From Lewinellaceae bacterium (GTDB taxonomy: Bacteria > Bacteroidota > Bacteroidia > Chitinophagales > Saprospiraceae), in the NCBI GenBank assembly GCA_020636435.1, contig JACJXX010000002.1:1736001-1800000 (forward strand): a stretch of DNA of 64,000 nucleotides, in the 5' to 3' direction. Shown here piece by piece: positions 16,392-25,142 of this stretch. Numbering within the stretch: the first letter of the stretch is position 1; every line of letters starts with the position of its first letter. The notes below the pieces were generated by a model. It saw only the letters and a list, made by a program, of their open reading frames with translations. It was not told the origin of the DNA and did no database searches. The translations under genes were made by a program, and so were the position numbers.

Positions 16392-19300
16392 ATGAAAAAA
16401 GTAATACTGTCGGCAGTTGCCGCCTTGTTCATTTATTGCGCTCAGGCTCAGGAGAGCATCTCCGGCATCATCAACGCCTACACGGCGGTCCAATCCATTG
16501 ATTATTGCAATAACGCCCTACAGGTTTCCACCACCAACGGTTTTGCGGAAGGAGACGCTCTGATGCTCATTCAGATGCAGGGGGCCGCTATAAACGTCAG
16601 CAATACAGCAGCTTACGGTAGCGTTACCGACCTGGGGCAGGCGGGCCTGTACGAGCGGGCGGTGATCGCCGCCATCAATGGCCTGGAAATCACGCTGGAA
16701 AAGGCGCTGCTCAATGAATACGATACGGACGGCGCCGTGCAAGTCGTGAGCCTGCCCGATTATCCTTCCGGGGCGCTGGTGACGGATATCCTGACCGCCA
16801 GGCCGTGGGACGGCAACATCGGCGGCGTCCTGGCGCTGGAGGCCTCCACCATCAGCTTACAGGCGCCCATCGATGTCAGCGGCAAGGGGTTTCGGGGAGG
16901 CTCCGCTGCCCTCGATTATACGGGCGACTGCAATTTCATCGATAACTTCAACAGCTTTGCCTACGATGAAACCAGCATCCGTGGAGGCCGCAAAGGCGAA
17001 GGCATCAGTGCAATTCTCCCCAACCGGGCACGCGGGCGCGGCTCGCAGGCCAATGGCGGCGGCGGCGGCAACGACCACAATTCGGGCGGCGGCGGCGGCG
17101 GCAACGTCACCACCGGCGGGCAGGGCGGCCAGAACAACAACCCCAGCTTCTTCGGATGCGACGGGCTGAATCCCGGCCAGGGCGGCAAGGCGATCAACGG
17201 CGTCTCTACCGACCGCATCTTCATGGGCGGCGGCGGCGGCGCCGGCCACGGCAACAATAACGTCGCTACGGATGGAGGCCTGGGCGGCGGCATCATCATC
17301 ATCCGTGCCATGGACATTGTCGGCAACGGCTTTCCCATCCGCGCCAACGGCCTCTGGGCCAGCACTTCAGTTGGAGACGGCGGCGGCGGCGGCGGCGGCG
17401 GCGGCACCATCGCCCTGGTTCTGGAAAATGGAGACGGCAACGGCCTGATGCTGGAGGCCATCGGCGGCCTGGGCGGCAATGCCAATAACAACAATGCCAG
17501 CCAGTGCTTTGGCCCGGGCGGAGGGGGCAGCGGCGGCCGGATTCTGCGTTCCGGCGCTGCCATGGCCGCCATCTCCCTGGCAGGAGGGCCATCCGGGTTG
17601 AGCACCAACTCCAGCGCTTGTTCGGAAGGGCCCAATAGCGCAGCAGCCGGCAGCGCCGGCGCCAGCCAAAGCTTCGAGAACCTGCCGGAAAGCAGTGAGG
17701 ATTTTGCACCGTATCAACTGCTGGCCCAAACCGGAGACACCAGCAGCTGCGCCGGACTGCCCCTAACCCTGCCGGTATCGGTGCAGGGCTCCGGAATCAG
17801 TTTTCAGTGGCAGGTGGATGAAGGCAACGGCTTTACCGGCCTGCAGAGCGGTTCCGAATACGGCCCCACCGATGTGCCCAATTTGCTCATCAATGTGGTC
17901 AACAACGCCATGGACGGCAACCAATACCGCCTGCAGATCACCGGCGACTGCATTGGCACCGTTTTTACCGTTCCATTGACGCTCAGCGTATCGCCCGGCC
18001 CCCTGGCGGCCTTCACTTTTACTGCCAACGGCCTGATGGCCAGTTTCGACAATACCTCTACCAATGCCGACAGCTACAGTTGGGATTTTGGCGACGGGAA
18101 CGGAAGCGCCGTATTCGAACCTACGCATACTTTTCCTGGGCCGGGGACTTATAATGTAACACTTTCTGCCGGCAACAGCGCTTGTGGCGATACGGCCTCC
18201 TTTTCTACTCAAATCCAGATTGCGCTGGCCCAGCCGCCGCAGGCCGCCTTCCAGCCCACGCCGGCAAGCGGCTGCACTCCTTTGTCCGTCTTGTTCAGCA
18301 ACACCAGCACCGGCGACGGCAATATCACCTATCAGTGGTTATTCCCGGGCGGCGACCCGGCCACTTCGACGGATGGAGCGCCCATCGTGAATTACAACAA
18401 CCCCGGCGTTTTCGACGTCACCCTTATCGCTGCCAACAGCGCCGGCAGCGATACCTTGACGATAACCGGAGCGGTACAGGTTGGGGCCTCCCCGATGGCC
18501 GGTTTTGAATTGGCAAAGAATGATCTCGCCATTACTTTATCCAACTTGTCGTCCAATGCCGACAGTTACTTTTGGGACTTCGGGGATGGGAACACCTCCA
18601 CCGCTACCGATCCTACGCACACTTATGACAGCGCGGGCGACTACGAAGTCAGCCTCACCGTAACCAACCTTTGTGGAAGCGACGTCTTGGTTTTTCCCGT
18701 CAGCGTCGCCCGGCGGCCCACCCCCCAGTATTCTACTGAAAACCCAACCAGTGGATGCCCGGGGCATACCGTTTATTTCGTCAACGAGTCTGTTGGCGAT
18801 TACGACAGCCTGCGGTGGGACTTCCCCGGCGGCATGCCCGCCACGTCCGATATTCCCAACCCGGAGGTCATGTACGGCGCTGCGGGGCAGTACACGGTAC
18901 AGCTCACCCTCTTCTGGCTGGAAGGGGAAGAGATGCTGTCTCAGGCCCAGGCCATTGCCATACAGGATGGCCCGGTAGCCGGATTCACCTTCAGCCTCGA
19001 CGGGCTGGCCGCCACCTTTACCAACCTGTCCACCCTCGCCACCAGCTATGCCTGGGATTTTGGAGACGGGGCCGGCAGCAATGAGGAAAACCCGGTGCAT
19101 GCTTTCTCCACCCCCGGCACTTATGAAGTGACACTCCTGGCCAGCAACGGCGCCTGCACCGATACTACCTCTCTAGAAATAACGGTGCAGCAGGTTCCGG
19201 AGGCCTCCTTCCAGCCTATGCCCGCTGTGGGCTGCGCCCCCCTATCCGTCCTGTTCAACAACACCAGCACCGGCGGCAGCGGCACTACTTACCAGTGGTT

Positions 19301-20417
19301 CTTCCCCGGCGGCAGCCCCGCTACTTCTACAGAAGGCTCGCCGATTGTGAACTACAGCAACCCCGGGGTATTTGATGTAACCCTTATTGCTACCAACAAC
19401 GCCGGCACTTCTACCCTGATATTAAGCGAAGGCATACGGGTTGGCGGCCCGCCAACCGCCGATTTTGGCCTGGCCAATGACAACCTTACTATTGTTTTGA
19501 CCAACCTCTCCACCGGTGCGGACAATTTCTTTTGGGACTTTGGGGACGGCAACACTTCTACCGCGGCCAATCCTGCCCATTCTTACAGCAGCTCCGGCGA
19601 TTATGAAGTGAGCCTCACCGTAATGAACGCCTGTGGAAGCGATGTGATGGTGTTGCCTGTCGCGATCATCCGGCGGCCCGCACCCCTTTATGCTACCGAA
19701 AACCCGAGCAGCGGCTGTGTGCCCTATACCGTCTATTTCGTCAACCGGTCCTTAGGCGATTACGATAGCCTGAGGTGGGATTTCCCCGGCGGCATGCCCG
19801 CCACGACGGATATTGCCAACCCGGAAGTCGTCTATCAGGCCCCTGGGCAATACGACGTGCAGCTCACCCTGTTCTGGGCAAATGGGGAAGAGGTGCTGGC
19901 CGAACCCCAGGCCATCACCGTGCTGCAACGCCCGCAGCCAGCCTTTGCCTTCCAACTGGACGGCCTGACGGCCTCCTTCACCAACCTGTCTTCCAACGCT
20001 ACTGATTTTACCTGGAATTTCGGCGACGGCACAACCAGCGAGGAGCAGAATCCGGTGCACACCTTCCCCGGCCCGGGCAATTACAACGTCACCCTCAACG
20101 CTTCCAACCAGGGCAACTGCACCCGCGCCATCGGGCAGACCGTGTTCATACAACCCAGTGGAACGGAAGAACGCCCTTTGCCGGAGGGCGTCCGGCTATT
20201 TCCCAACCCGACTTCCGGGGAAATGAGGCTGCAAAGCGAGCAGCCGGACTGGTATCCGGTGCAGTGGCGGCTGCTCAACCTCCAGGGGCAGGTGTTGGAA
20301 TCCGGCACAGCGCATCAGGACCGGCAATGGGAACTGGGGGCATGGCCGACGGGGGCCTATCTGCTGCAGTTTTTTAATGAAAAGGGATGGTGGACGGCGA
20401 GCGTGGTGAGGTATTGA
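16392..20417 (+). CDS. giant secreted Gly-rich/PKD protein with T9SS sorting domain
   Basis: A 1341-residue cell-surface or secreted protein. After a signal peptide (1-19) comes a beta-rich region, then a very glycine-rich segment (about 215-400, with runs such as GGGGGGNVTTGGQGGQ) like adhesive Gly-rich domains, then nine PKD modules, each with a W-x-F-G-D-G or W-x-F-P-G-G core, and finally a T9SS type A sorting domain (LFPNPTSGEMRL ... GAYLLQFFNEKG). PKD modules 2-5 and 6-9 are two copies of one four-module block (about 18238-19195 and 19200-20150), so the array grew by block duplication. No catalytic domain is visible; adhesion or extracellular-matrix building is plausible. A possible -7 box (TACCTTTA) lies at 16361. 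Confidence 0.85.
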   Translation: MKKVILSAVAALFIYCAQAQESISGIINAYTAVQSIDYCNNALQVSTTNGFAEGDALMLIQMQGAAINVSNTAAYGSVTDLGQAGLYERAVIAAINGLEITLEKALLNEYDTDGAVQVVSLPDYPSGALVTDILTARPWDGNIGGVLALEASTISLQAPIDVSGKGFRGGSAALDYTGDCNFIDNFNSFAYDETSIRGGRKGEGISAILPNRARGRGSQANGGGGGNDHNSGGGGGGNVTTGGQGGQNNNPSFFGCDGLNPGQGGKAINGVSTDRIFMGGGGGAGHGNNNVATDGGLGGGIIIIRAMDIVGNGFPIRANGLWASTSVGDGGGGGGGGGTIALVLENGDGNGLMLEAIGGLGGNANNNNASQCFGPGGGGSGGRILRSGAAMAAISLAGGPSGLSTNSSACSEGPNSAAAGSAGASQSFENLPESSEDFAPYQLLAQTGDTSSCAGLPLTLPVSVQGSGISFQWQVDEGNGFTGLQSGSEYGPTDVPNLLINVVNNAMDGNQYRLQITGDCIGTVFTVPLTLSVSPGPLAAFTFTANGLMASFDNTSTNADSYSWDFGDGNGSAVFEPTHTFPGPGTYNVTLSAGNSACGDTASFSTQIQIALAQPPQAAFQPTPASGCTPLSVLFSNTSTGDGNITYQWLFPGGDPATSTDGAPIVNYNNPGVFDVTLIAANSAGSDTLTITGAVQVGASPMAGFELAKNDLAITLSNLSSNADSYFWDFGDGNTSTATDPTHTYDSAGDYEVSLTVTNLCGSDVLVFPVSVARRPTPQYSTENPTSGCPGHTVYFVNESVGDYDSLRWDFPGGMPATSDIPNPEVMYGAAGQYTVQLTLFWLEGEEMLSQAQAIAIQDGPVAGFTFSLDGLAATFTNLSTLATSYAWDFGDGAGSNEENPVHAFSTPGTYEVTLLASNGACTDTTSLEITVQQVPEASFQPMPAVGCAPLSVLFNNTSTGGSGTTYQWFFPGGSPATSTEGSPIVNYSNPGVFDVTLIATNNAGTSTLILSEGIRVGGPPTADFGLANDNLTIVLTNLSTGADNFFWDFGDGNTSTAANPAHSYSSSGDYEVSLTVMNACGSDVMVLPVAIIRRPAPLYATENPSSGCVPYTVYFVNRSLGDYDSLRWDFPGGMPATTDIANPEVVYQAPGQYDVQLTLFWANGEEVLAEPQAITVLQRPQPAFAFQLDGLTASFTNLSSNATDFTWNFGDGTTSEEQNPVHTFPGPGNYNVTLNASNQGNCTRAIGQTVFIQPSGTEERPLPEGVRLFPNPTSGEMRLQSEQPDWYPVQWRLLNLQGQVLESGTAHQDRQWELGAWPTGAYLLQFFNEKGWWTASVVRY

Positions 20418-20512
20418 GTTGATACGGCACTGTTAAGGCTATTCGTTATAGTCGGCAGGCGGGCGCCAAAACAGGGCATGCGAGAGCCGCCAGCCGACAT
20501 CACTTGATAAAC

Positions 20513-20938
20513 ATGAATCCATACACCATCACCACCGACCCCAGCCGCTTCGATTACGAGCGCATCTTCGATTTCATCTCCCGCCGGTCTTACTGGGCGC
20601 GCGGCATTCCCATGGATGTAATGAAGCGGTCGATAGAAAACTCCCTGTGTTTTGGCCTTTTTTTTGAAGAAGAGCAGGTGGGCTTTGCCCGGGTAGTTAC
20701 AGACTATGCGACTTTTGCGTGGCTGGGCGATGTCTTTATCGACGAGGCACACCGGGGAAAGGGGCTGGGCAAGCATCTGATGGAAACGATACACGGGCAC
20801 CCGGATTTGCAAGGGCTGCGGCGCTGGATGTTGGCGACGAGCGATGCGCATGGGCTGTATAAAAAGTTCGGCTATGCCGCTCCGGCAAGGCCGGAGATTT
20901 ATATGGAAAGGTATGCCCCGGGGGGTTATGGAGGTTGA
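20513..20938 (+). CDS. GNAT family N-acetyltransferase
   Basis: A 141-residue acetyltransferase starting MNPYTITTDPS at the only ATG; a TTG nine bases upstream is also in frame. The acetyl-CoA-binding motif A is FIDEAHRGKGLGKHLMETI, preceded by GFARVVTDYATFAWLGDV and followed by LRRWMLATSDAHGLYKKFGY. It matches the small GNAT type commonly found in Bacteroidota. Substrate unknown. The last codons run into a GA-rich tandem repeat. Confidence 0.88.
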   Translation: MNPYTITTDPSRFDYERIFDFISRRSYWARGIPMDVMKRSIENSLCFGLFFEEEQVGFARVVTDYATFAWLGDVFIDEAHRGKGLGKHLMETIHGHPDLQGLRRWMLATSDAHGLYKKFGYAAPARPEIYMERYAPGGYGG

Positions 20939-20990
20939 GGTTGAGGTTGAGGGAGAGGGAGAGGGAGAGGTTGAGGGAGAGGGGGAGAAG
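20931..20990. repeat. hexanucleotide GAGGTT/GAGGGA tandem repeat
   Basis: About ten imperfect copies of a 6-base unit (GAGGTT, then GAGGGA variants). It begins within the last codons of the acetyltransferase gene, so copy-number changes could alter the C-terminus of that protein. Confidence 0.7.
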
Positions 20991-21012
20991 GGCAGTGGTT
21001 TAAAGCTATCGA

Positions 21013-21050
21013 TTAAAAAAAAGGCATCGGAGCCTGCTCCGATGCCTTTC
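21013..21050 (-). terminator. intrinsic terminator (convergent genes)
   Basis: A 13-bp perfect stem (21021-21033 with 21036-21048, AAGGCATCGGAGC and complement) with a 2-base loop. On the minus strand it is followed by a run of eight T, so it best terminates the response-regulator operon. It may also stop the acetyltransferase transcript. Confidence 0.8.
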
Positions 21051-21174
21051 TAAAGAGCGTTATGCTAATTTTTTACATTTACAAAGGTGGGTGAATTTGG
21101 AAGGCGGCGCATCCCTAAATGTGGCTAAAAAGATATCGTCATTTTTTACGGGGAGGGCCGTTAGAAATGAGGAG

Positions 21175-21807
21175 TTACAACTCCACCAACTTATGCTTAA
21201 TCGCGTACCGTACCAGGTGCTTTTCATTCGGCACATCGATCTTTTGTAGCAAGCTGCGACGATGGGTATTTACGGTGGTTTCAGCAATATTCAATTGCGG
21301 GGCGATCTCTTTGGTTGTTTTGCCTTCTGCGATCAGGCAGAGGACCTGGAGTTCCCGCTCCGACAACTGCACTTCAATATCGGGTTCCGAGGCGGCCCCG
21401 GCCCCGGTGATTTTGCTCAGTACCTCCAGGCCAAAATGAGGTTGCCCCCTGTGAACATTGTGAATGGCCCCGATCAGTTCCTCTTTGCTCTTGTCTTTGA
21501 GGATATAACCGGATGCGCCAGCCTCCATTAATTTAATAATGAAATTTTTCCTGTTGTACATCGACAGGATCAAAACCTTGGCCCGGGGATATTCTTTTCG
21601 AATGATCCTGGTCGCCTCGATGCCGTCGGTTTCCGGCATTTCAATATCCAGCACCACCACATCGACGGGGTTTTTCTCCAGAAAATCCAGCACCTCGTCC
21701 CCGTTGGAAGCTTGCCCAACGATTTGTATATCCTTTTCCTGTTGAAGCATGGCCTTCATGCCATCGATAAACATCTGGTGGTCGTCGGCTAACAATACTT
21801 TAATCAT
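21175..21807 (-). CDS. NarL/LuxR-type response regulator
   Basis: A 210-residue two-component regulator. The receiver domain has the acidic pair in LLADDHQMF, the phosphoacceptor Asp54 in VVLDIEMPETDG, and a conserved Lys in YILKDKSKEE. The C-terminal LuxR helix-turn-helix reads LSERELQVLCLIAEGKTTKE and IAETTVNTHRRSLLQKI. It is encoded 13 bases downstream of the histidine kinase gene and should be its partner. Target genes are unknown. Confidence 0.93.
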   Translation of the reverse strand: MIKVLLADDHQMFIDGMKAMLQQEKDIQIVGQASNGDEVLDFLEKNPVDVVVLDIEMPETDGIEATRIIRKEYPRAKVLILSMYNRKNFIIKLMEAGASGYILKDKSKEELIGAIHNVHRGQPHFGLEVLSKITGAGAASEPDIEVQLSERELQVLCLIAEGKTTKEIAPQLNIAETTVNTHRRSLLQKIDVPNEKHLVRYAIKHKLVEL

Positions 21808-21820
21808 AGCGGTTTAGGTT

Positions 21821-24070
21821 TTAATGGTTTTCCAGTAATGCCTCCTGGGGTTGGTAGGGAATGTCAATCGAAACGGTGGTGCCTCTGCCCAGGGTAGAAT
21901 CAATTGCTATTTTTCCATCCAGGGCCTTTACTCTGGATTGAATTCCGGTAAGGCCGATGCCTCCTTTTTCCAGGGCGATATTTTCTTTAAAACCTACCCC
22001 ATTATCTTCTACTAAAATATGAATAATATTTTCAAAACGGCTGAGTTGGACGTTCAATTTTGAAGCCCTGGCGTGTTTGAGGGCATTGCCGACCAGCTCC
22101 TGAATGATGCGGTAGACGTTTACTTCCAGTTGGGTATCCAGGCGGCCGCTAAGCTTGTGCGTCACCAATTCGACCTCAATTTGTTTGCTGTTGTTGATCG
22201 TCTCGGCCAGGTCTTCCAGTTGGGCTTTCAGGCCGAACTTTTTCAGGATGCCCGAATGCATGTCGTGCGCTACCCTTCGGACTTCTTCGCAGGCCTCGTC
22301 CAGCAATTGGTTGGCCTTGCTGTATTGTTCGCGGCTCTCCAGGCGGATGAGGTCCATTTTGGCATCAATGGTGGAAAAATAAAGTTTGACGGTAGACAGC
22401 ATGCTGCCCAGGCCGTCGTGCAAATCCTGGGCGACGCGGCGGCGCTCTTCGTCCTGCCCTTCCAGGCGGGCGTAAGTTGTGGTAATCTCCTGGTTGCGGA
22501 GCAGGTCGTCAATTTCGCGGTCCATTGTGGCCTTGCGTAGGTGTTGGCGGTAAATCAGGAGCGCTATGCCTGCTGCTGAACCCAATATGATGATGATTCC
22601 GATAAACAAATAAATGAGTTGCATTTTTTTTAGGTGTTGTATTTTCGTTTGATTGGTAAGATTTTCAATTTCTCTCAGTTGTTCTTCATTTTCCCTGCGT
22701 TCTTCTTCGTAACTGTATTTATAATTGGCCGCGTTCATAGACAGCGTGTAAAGGCTGTCCTGAAGAAAGGAATAGCGATCTCTGTATTGAAGGGCGGCCG
22801 CATAATCGCCGGTTTCAGTATAAGAATCGGCAAGGCGGCTGGACAGGTTGGATTCCAGAGACGGATCTGAGATTTGATTTTCTTTCAGAATATTTAAACT
22901 TTCAGTGAAATGCTCCAACGCTTTTTGATGCTGATTTCTATCCGCATAAAACCCTCCTAAACTGAATTCGATTTCTGCCAGGCCCCACTTATTTTCGGCA
23001 GATTGATACATCTCCCTGCTTTGATTGTAAAAAAACAAAGCGGAGTCCGGTTTTTCCATTTTTAAATAACAGAAGCCGATATTTCTATACAAAGTAGCAA
23101 GTTCATCCTCGATCAGAAATTCTTTAAGGCTTAATGCCTTTTGATAATTTCCTAATTCTTCTTCCCGGCATTCGCCTCTTCTATCATAAAGGCTACCTAA
23201 ATTGAGGTAGCTTTGAGCCATGCCGGGTTGATATTTCAAACTGTCGAAGATGAATAAACTTTCTTTGTATTTGGATTCCGCCAAATCGAAATGATTCATC
23301 TTTTGGTAAATGTTTCCGGATGTCATGAAGGCATAAGCTACTCCTCGGCGATCCTCGCGATTTTTCCGAAGTCCAATATCTTCATCATTATATTCCAAGG
23401 CTTTTTGATATTCCCCTAAATGCTGATAACAAGTGGCTATTCCATTCAAAAGCTTAATCTTGCCGTCCTCATATTTCGCTTCGCCCACCGCCTCATTTGT
23501 TATATTTAGGCCTTTTCGATAGTATTCCAAAGCTATTACAAACTTTCCCTGGCGCCTGTAAAGATTGGCCAAATTATGATAAATGTTAATGATCAGCCCT
23601 ATTTCGCCTAGTCCTTCCCTTATTGCCAATGCCTTGAGGAAATATTCTTCAGCCAAGTGATATTCTCCGCGGTTTCTGGCGAGAAGGCCTTTGCGGACGC
23701 AAGCGTCGCCAATGCCATTTTTATACGGAATATCCTGAGCCATGGAATATGCACTGTCCGCATACTTTTCGGATAATAATTCATTCGTCCTTATGGACAG
23801 AAAGGCTATTTCATTGAGCGAATCGACTATTTGAATAAGCGTAAAATTCGGCTTCATTACCTGGACAAATGAATCAATGTTGACTGCCCATTGCCCCTGC
23901 GAAGCAGGTAGGCCACACAAGCAAAACAAAAATACCAGAAAGGGTGCAAGCCAGTTCTTTCGCGTTGGGAAAATGCCACTTTGTTCAAAATGGGACTTCA
24001 AAGGGCTGAAAAAGTGCGCATCAGCCGGCTCGCGAATCACAGGAACCATTGTAGCAGTTGTAGGCAACAT
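21821..24070 (-). CDS. TPR-domain sensor histidine kinase (HisKA_3/NarX type)
   Basis: A 749-residue protein. An N-terminal hydrophobic segment (LAPFLVFLFCLCGLPASQG, signal or anchor) is followed by a long periplasmic TPR region (about 80-470; units such as AEEYFLKALAIREGLGEIG), a transmembrane helix (LIYLFIGIIIILGSAAGIAL), the dimerisation helix with phospho-His551 in AQDLHDGLGSMLSTVK, and an ATPase domain with VEDNGVGFKEN and GGIGLTGIQSRV. It would autophosphorylate and pass phosphate to the adjacent response regulator. The sensed signal is unknown. The TPR part is less GC-rich than its neighbours. The exact start is uncertain; a Met at residue 8 is another option. Confidence 0.9.
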   Translation of the reverse strand: MLPTTATMVPVIREPADAHFFSPLKSHFEQSGIFPTRKNWLAPFLVFLFCLCGLPASQGQWAVNIDSFVQVMKPNFTLIQIVDSLNEIAFLSIRTNELLSEKYADSAYSMAQDIPYKNGIGDACVRKGLLARNRGEYHLAEEYFLKALAIREGLGEIGLIINIYHNLANLYRRQGKFVIALEYYRKGLNITNEAVGEAKYEDGKIKLLNGIATCYQHLGEYQKALEYNDEDIGLRKNREDRRGVAYAFMTSGNIYQKMNHFDLAESKYKESLFIFDSLKYQPGMAQSYLNLGSLYDRRGECREEELGNYQKALSLKEFLIEDELATLYRNIGFCYLKMEKPDSALFFYNQSREMYQSAENKWGLAEIEFSLGGFYADRNQHQKALEHFTESLNILKENQISDPSLESNLSSRLADSYTETGDYAAALQYRDRYSFLQDSLYTLSMNAANYKYSYEEERRENEEQLREIENLTNQTKIQHLKKMQLIYLFIGIIIILGSAAGIALLIYRQHLRKATMDREIDDLLRNQEITTTYARLEGQDEERRRVAQDLHDGLGSMLSTVKLYFSTIDAKMDLIRLESREQYSKANQLLDEACEEVRRVAHDMHSGILKKFGLKAQLEDLAETINNSKQIEVELVTHKLSGRLDTQLEVNVYRIIQELVGNALKHARASKLNVQLSRFENIIHILVEDNGVGFKENIALEKGGIGLTGIQSRVKALDGKIAIDSTLGRGTTVSIDIPYQPQEALLENH

Positions 24071-24084
24071 AGGACTCTGGGGTA

Positions 24085-24245
24085 TTATAAGTGATAAAAT
24101 TTCAGCAAACAGCTCTTCTTTTCTTCACAGGAACTTGGCGTGCCATCAAAAGCTATTTCGGCCGAGCCCCCGCTGGGAAAAAAACCAACCCCGGGTAGAT
24201 AGAATGGATAAACCGCGCCAGGTAATTGAAATCAATGATAAATTT
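24085..24245 (-). pseudogene. degenerate partial copy of the 24244-24612 gene
   Basis: The minus-strand translation begins IIDFNYLARFIHSIYPGLVF, matching IIDFNYLTPVVHTIKLGAVS of the intact gene just upstream. A frameshift follows, after which SGGSAEIAFDGTPSS matches SGGGLVEVTFDDGTQS. One frame hits a stop at the shift. This is a broken tandem duplicate of about the last 50 codons. Confidence 0.65.
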
Positions 24246-24612
24246 AAGATAGTGGCCTCGCATCTTCCTCTGCATCTACAGGCCTTACATTGCCCTTCTT
24301 GCCATTCTCGGCACTTTGCGTCCCATCGTCAAAAGTCACTTCGACCAAACCTCCGCCCGAAGGAAAAGAAACCGCGCCCAGTTTGATGGTATGAACGACC
24401 GGCGTCAAATAATTGAAATCGATGATGTTTTCATCCTGAACGGCCCTGATTGTCACCGGCAATGTGCCATACTCATCCATTTCTCCTATCGAGTAACCGT
24501 CGGCCCGGTAGTTGGTACAGTCCGTAAAGGTGATCACATGAACGTAGTAATCGTCCGGTTCGGAGACGTCGGTTATTTTCGTCAGTTGTACTTGCGGTTT
24601 GAATAAAATCAT
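24244..24612 (-). CDS. hypothetical protein (122 aa)
   Basis: A soluble, mostly beta-type small protein: MILFKPQVQLTKITDVSEPD, then YYVHVITFTDCTNYRADGYS and a Gly-rich FPSGGGLVEVTFDDGT. It has no signal peptide or membrane segment. I recognise no family. A decayed partial duplicate follows directly downstream. It lies upstream of the histidine kinase gene on the same strand, separated by the duplicate. Confidence 0.55.
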   Translation of the reverse strand: MILFKPQVQLTKITDVSEPDDYYVHVITFTDCTNYRADGYSIGEMDEYGTLPVTIRAVQDENIIDFNYLTPVVHTIKLGAVSFPSGGGLVEVTFDDGTQSAENGKKGNVRPVDAEEDARPLS

Positions 24613-24648
24613 GATTAAGTTGGTTTTATGACGACAAGGGCTACCATT

Positions 24649-24752
24649 CTAACGTTGGACAGCCAAGTGGTGCTTCGTCCACCGTACACAGCCCCGAGCC
24701 ACCGTTGGCGCCGTACACCGTACACAACCCGGCATCTATTGTCCAACGCTAG
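24649..24752. repeat. 104-bp inverted repeat
   Basis: Terminal arms CTAACGTTGGACA (24649-24661) and TGTCCAACGCTAG (24740-24752) pair at 12 of 13 positions. Inside, CCGTACAC words occur three times and CCACCGT/ACCGTTGG are partly complementary. It has the form of another small palindromic intergenic element. Confidence 0.55.
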
Positions 24753-25142
24753 ACGGATAGCCCGATAAAGTTACTGTTTTTTTAAGTACAATGTTGTTTT
24801 TTTTTTAAATGCCTGCCGGGCACCCTGTCCTTTTTCCGGCACAGTTGCCGGCCTTTGTCAGGAGAGGGGCTAAATAACCGTCGAGAAATTCGAGTAGCGC
24901 TTTGGGGAGTAACTATTCGGCAAAGATGCGGCTAAATTGCACGAGAAAACTCCCTGTAAAAGATGCTTTTGCGCTCCTCATTTATAAGGAAGCGGTTATG
25001 AAAGGAGGATGTATTTCAGCAATTAAACTCCAACTGCGAGATGCTCTTCTCCTCAAAAATGAGTAGACAAAATACACAAAAACAGGGAGTACATTCATAA
25101 GTTAAAGGCTTAATTTTACCTGTCAAACAAAAGACTCCCAGT
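24753..25142. other. 390-base upstream region of the caspase gene, no gene seen
   Basis: It contains two T-runs (near 24778 and 24795), an imperfect CTCCTCAT / ATGAAAGGAGGA pairing (about 24975-25010) and the word ACTCCC/GGGAGT several times. No frame of protein-like composition is present on either strand. It probably holds the promoter of the caspase gene, but no consensus -7 box is clear. Confidence 0.4.

Noticed and set aside
16961..17635. Long Pro-rich antisense frame over the Gly-rich region
   Set aside because: It is the complement of glycine codons in the real gene and would be pure Pro/Ala/Arg low complexity.
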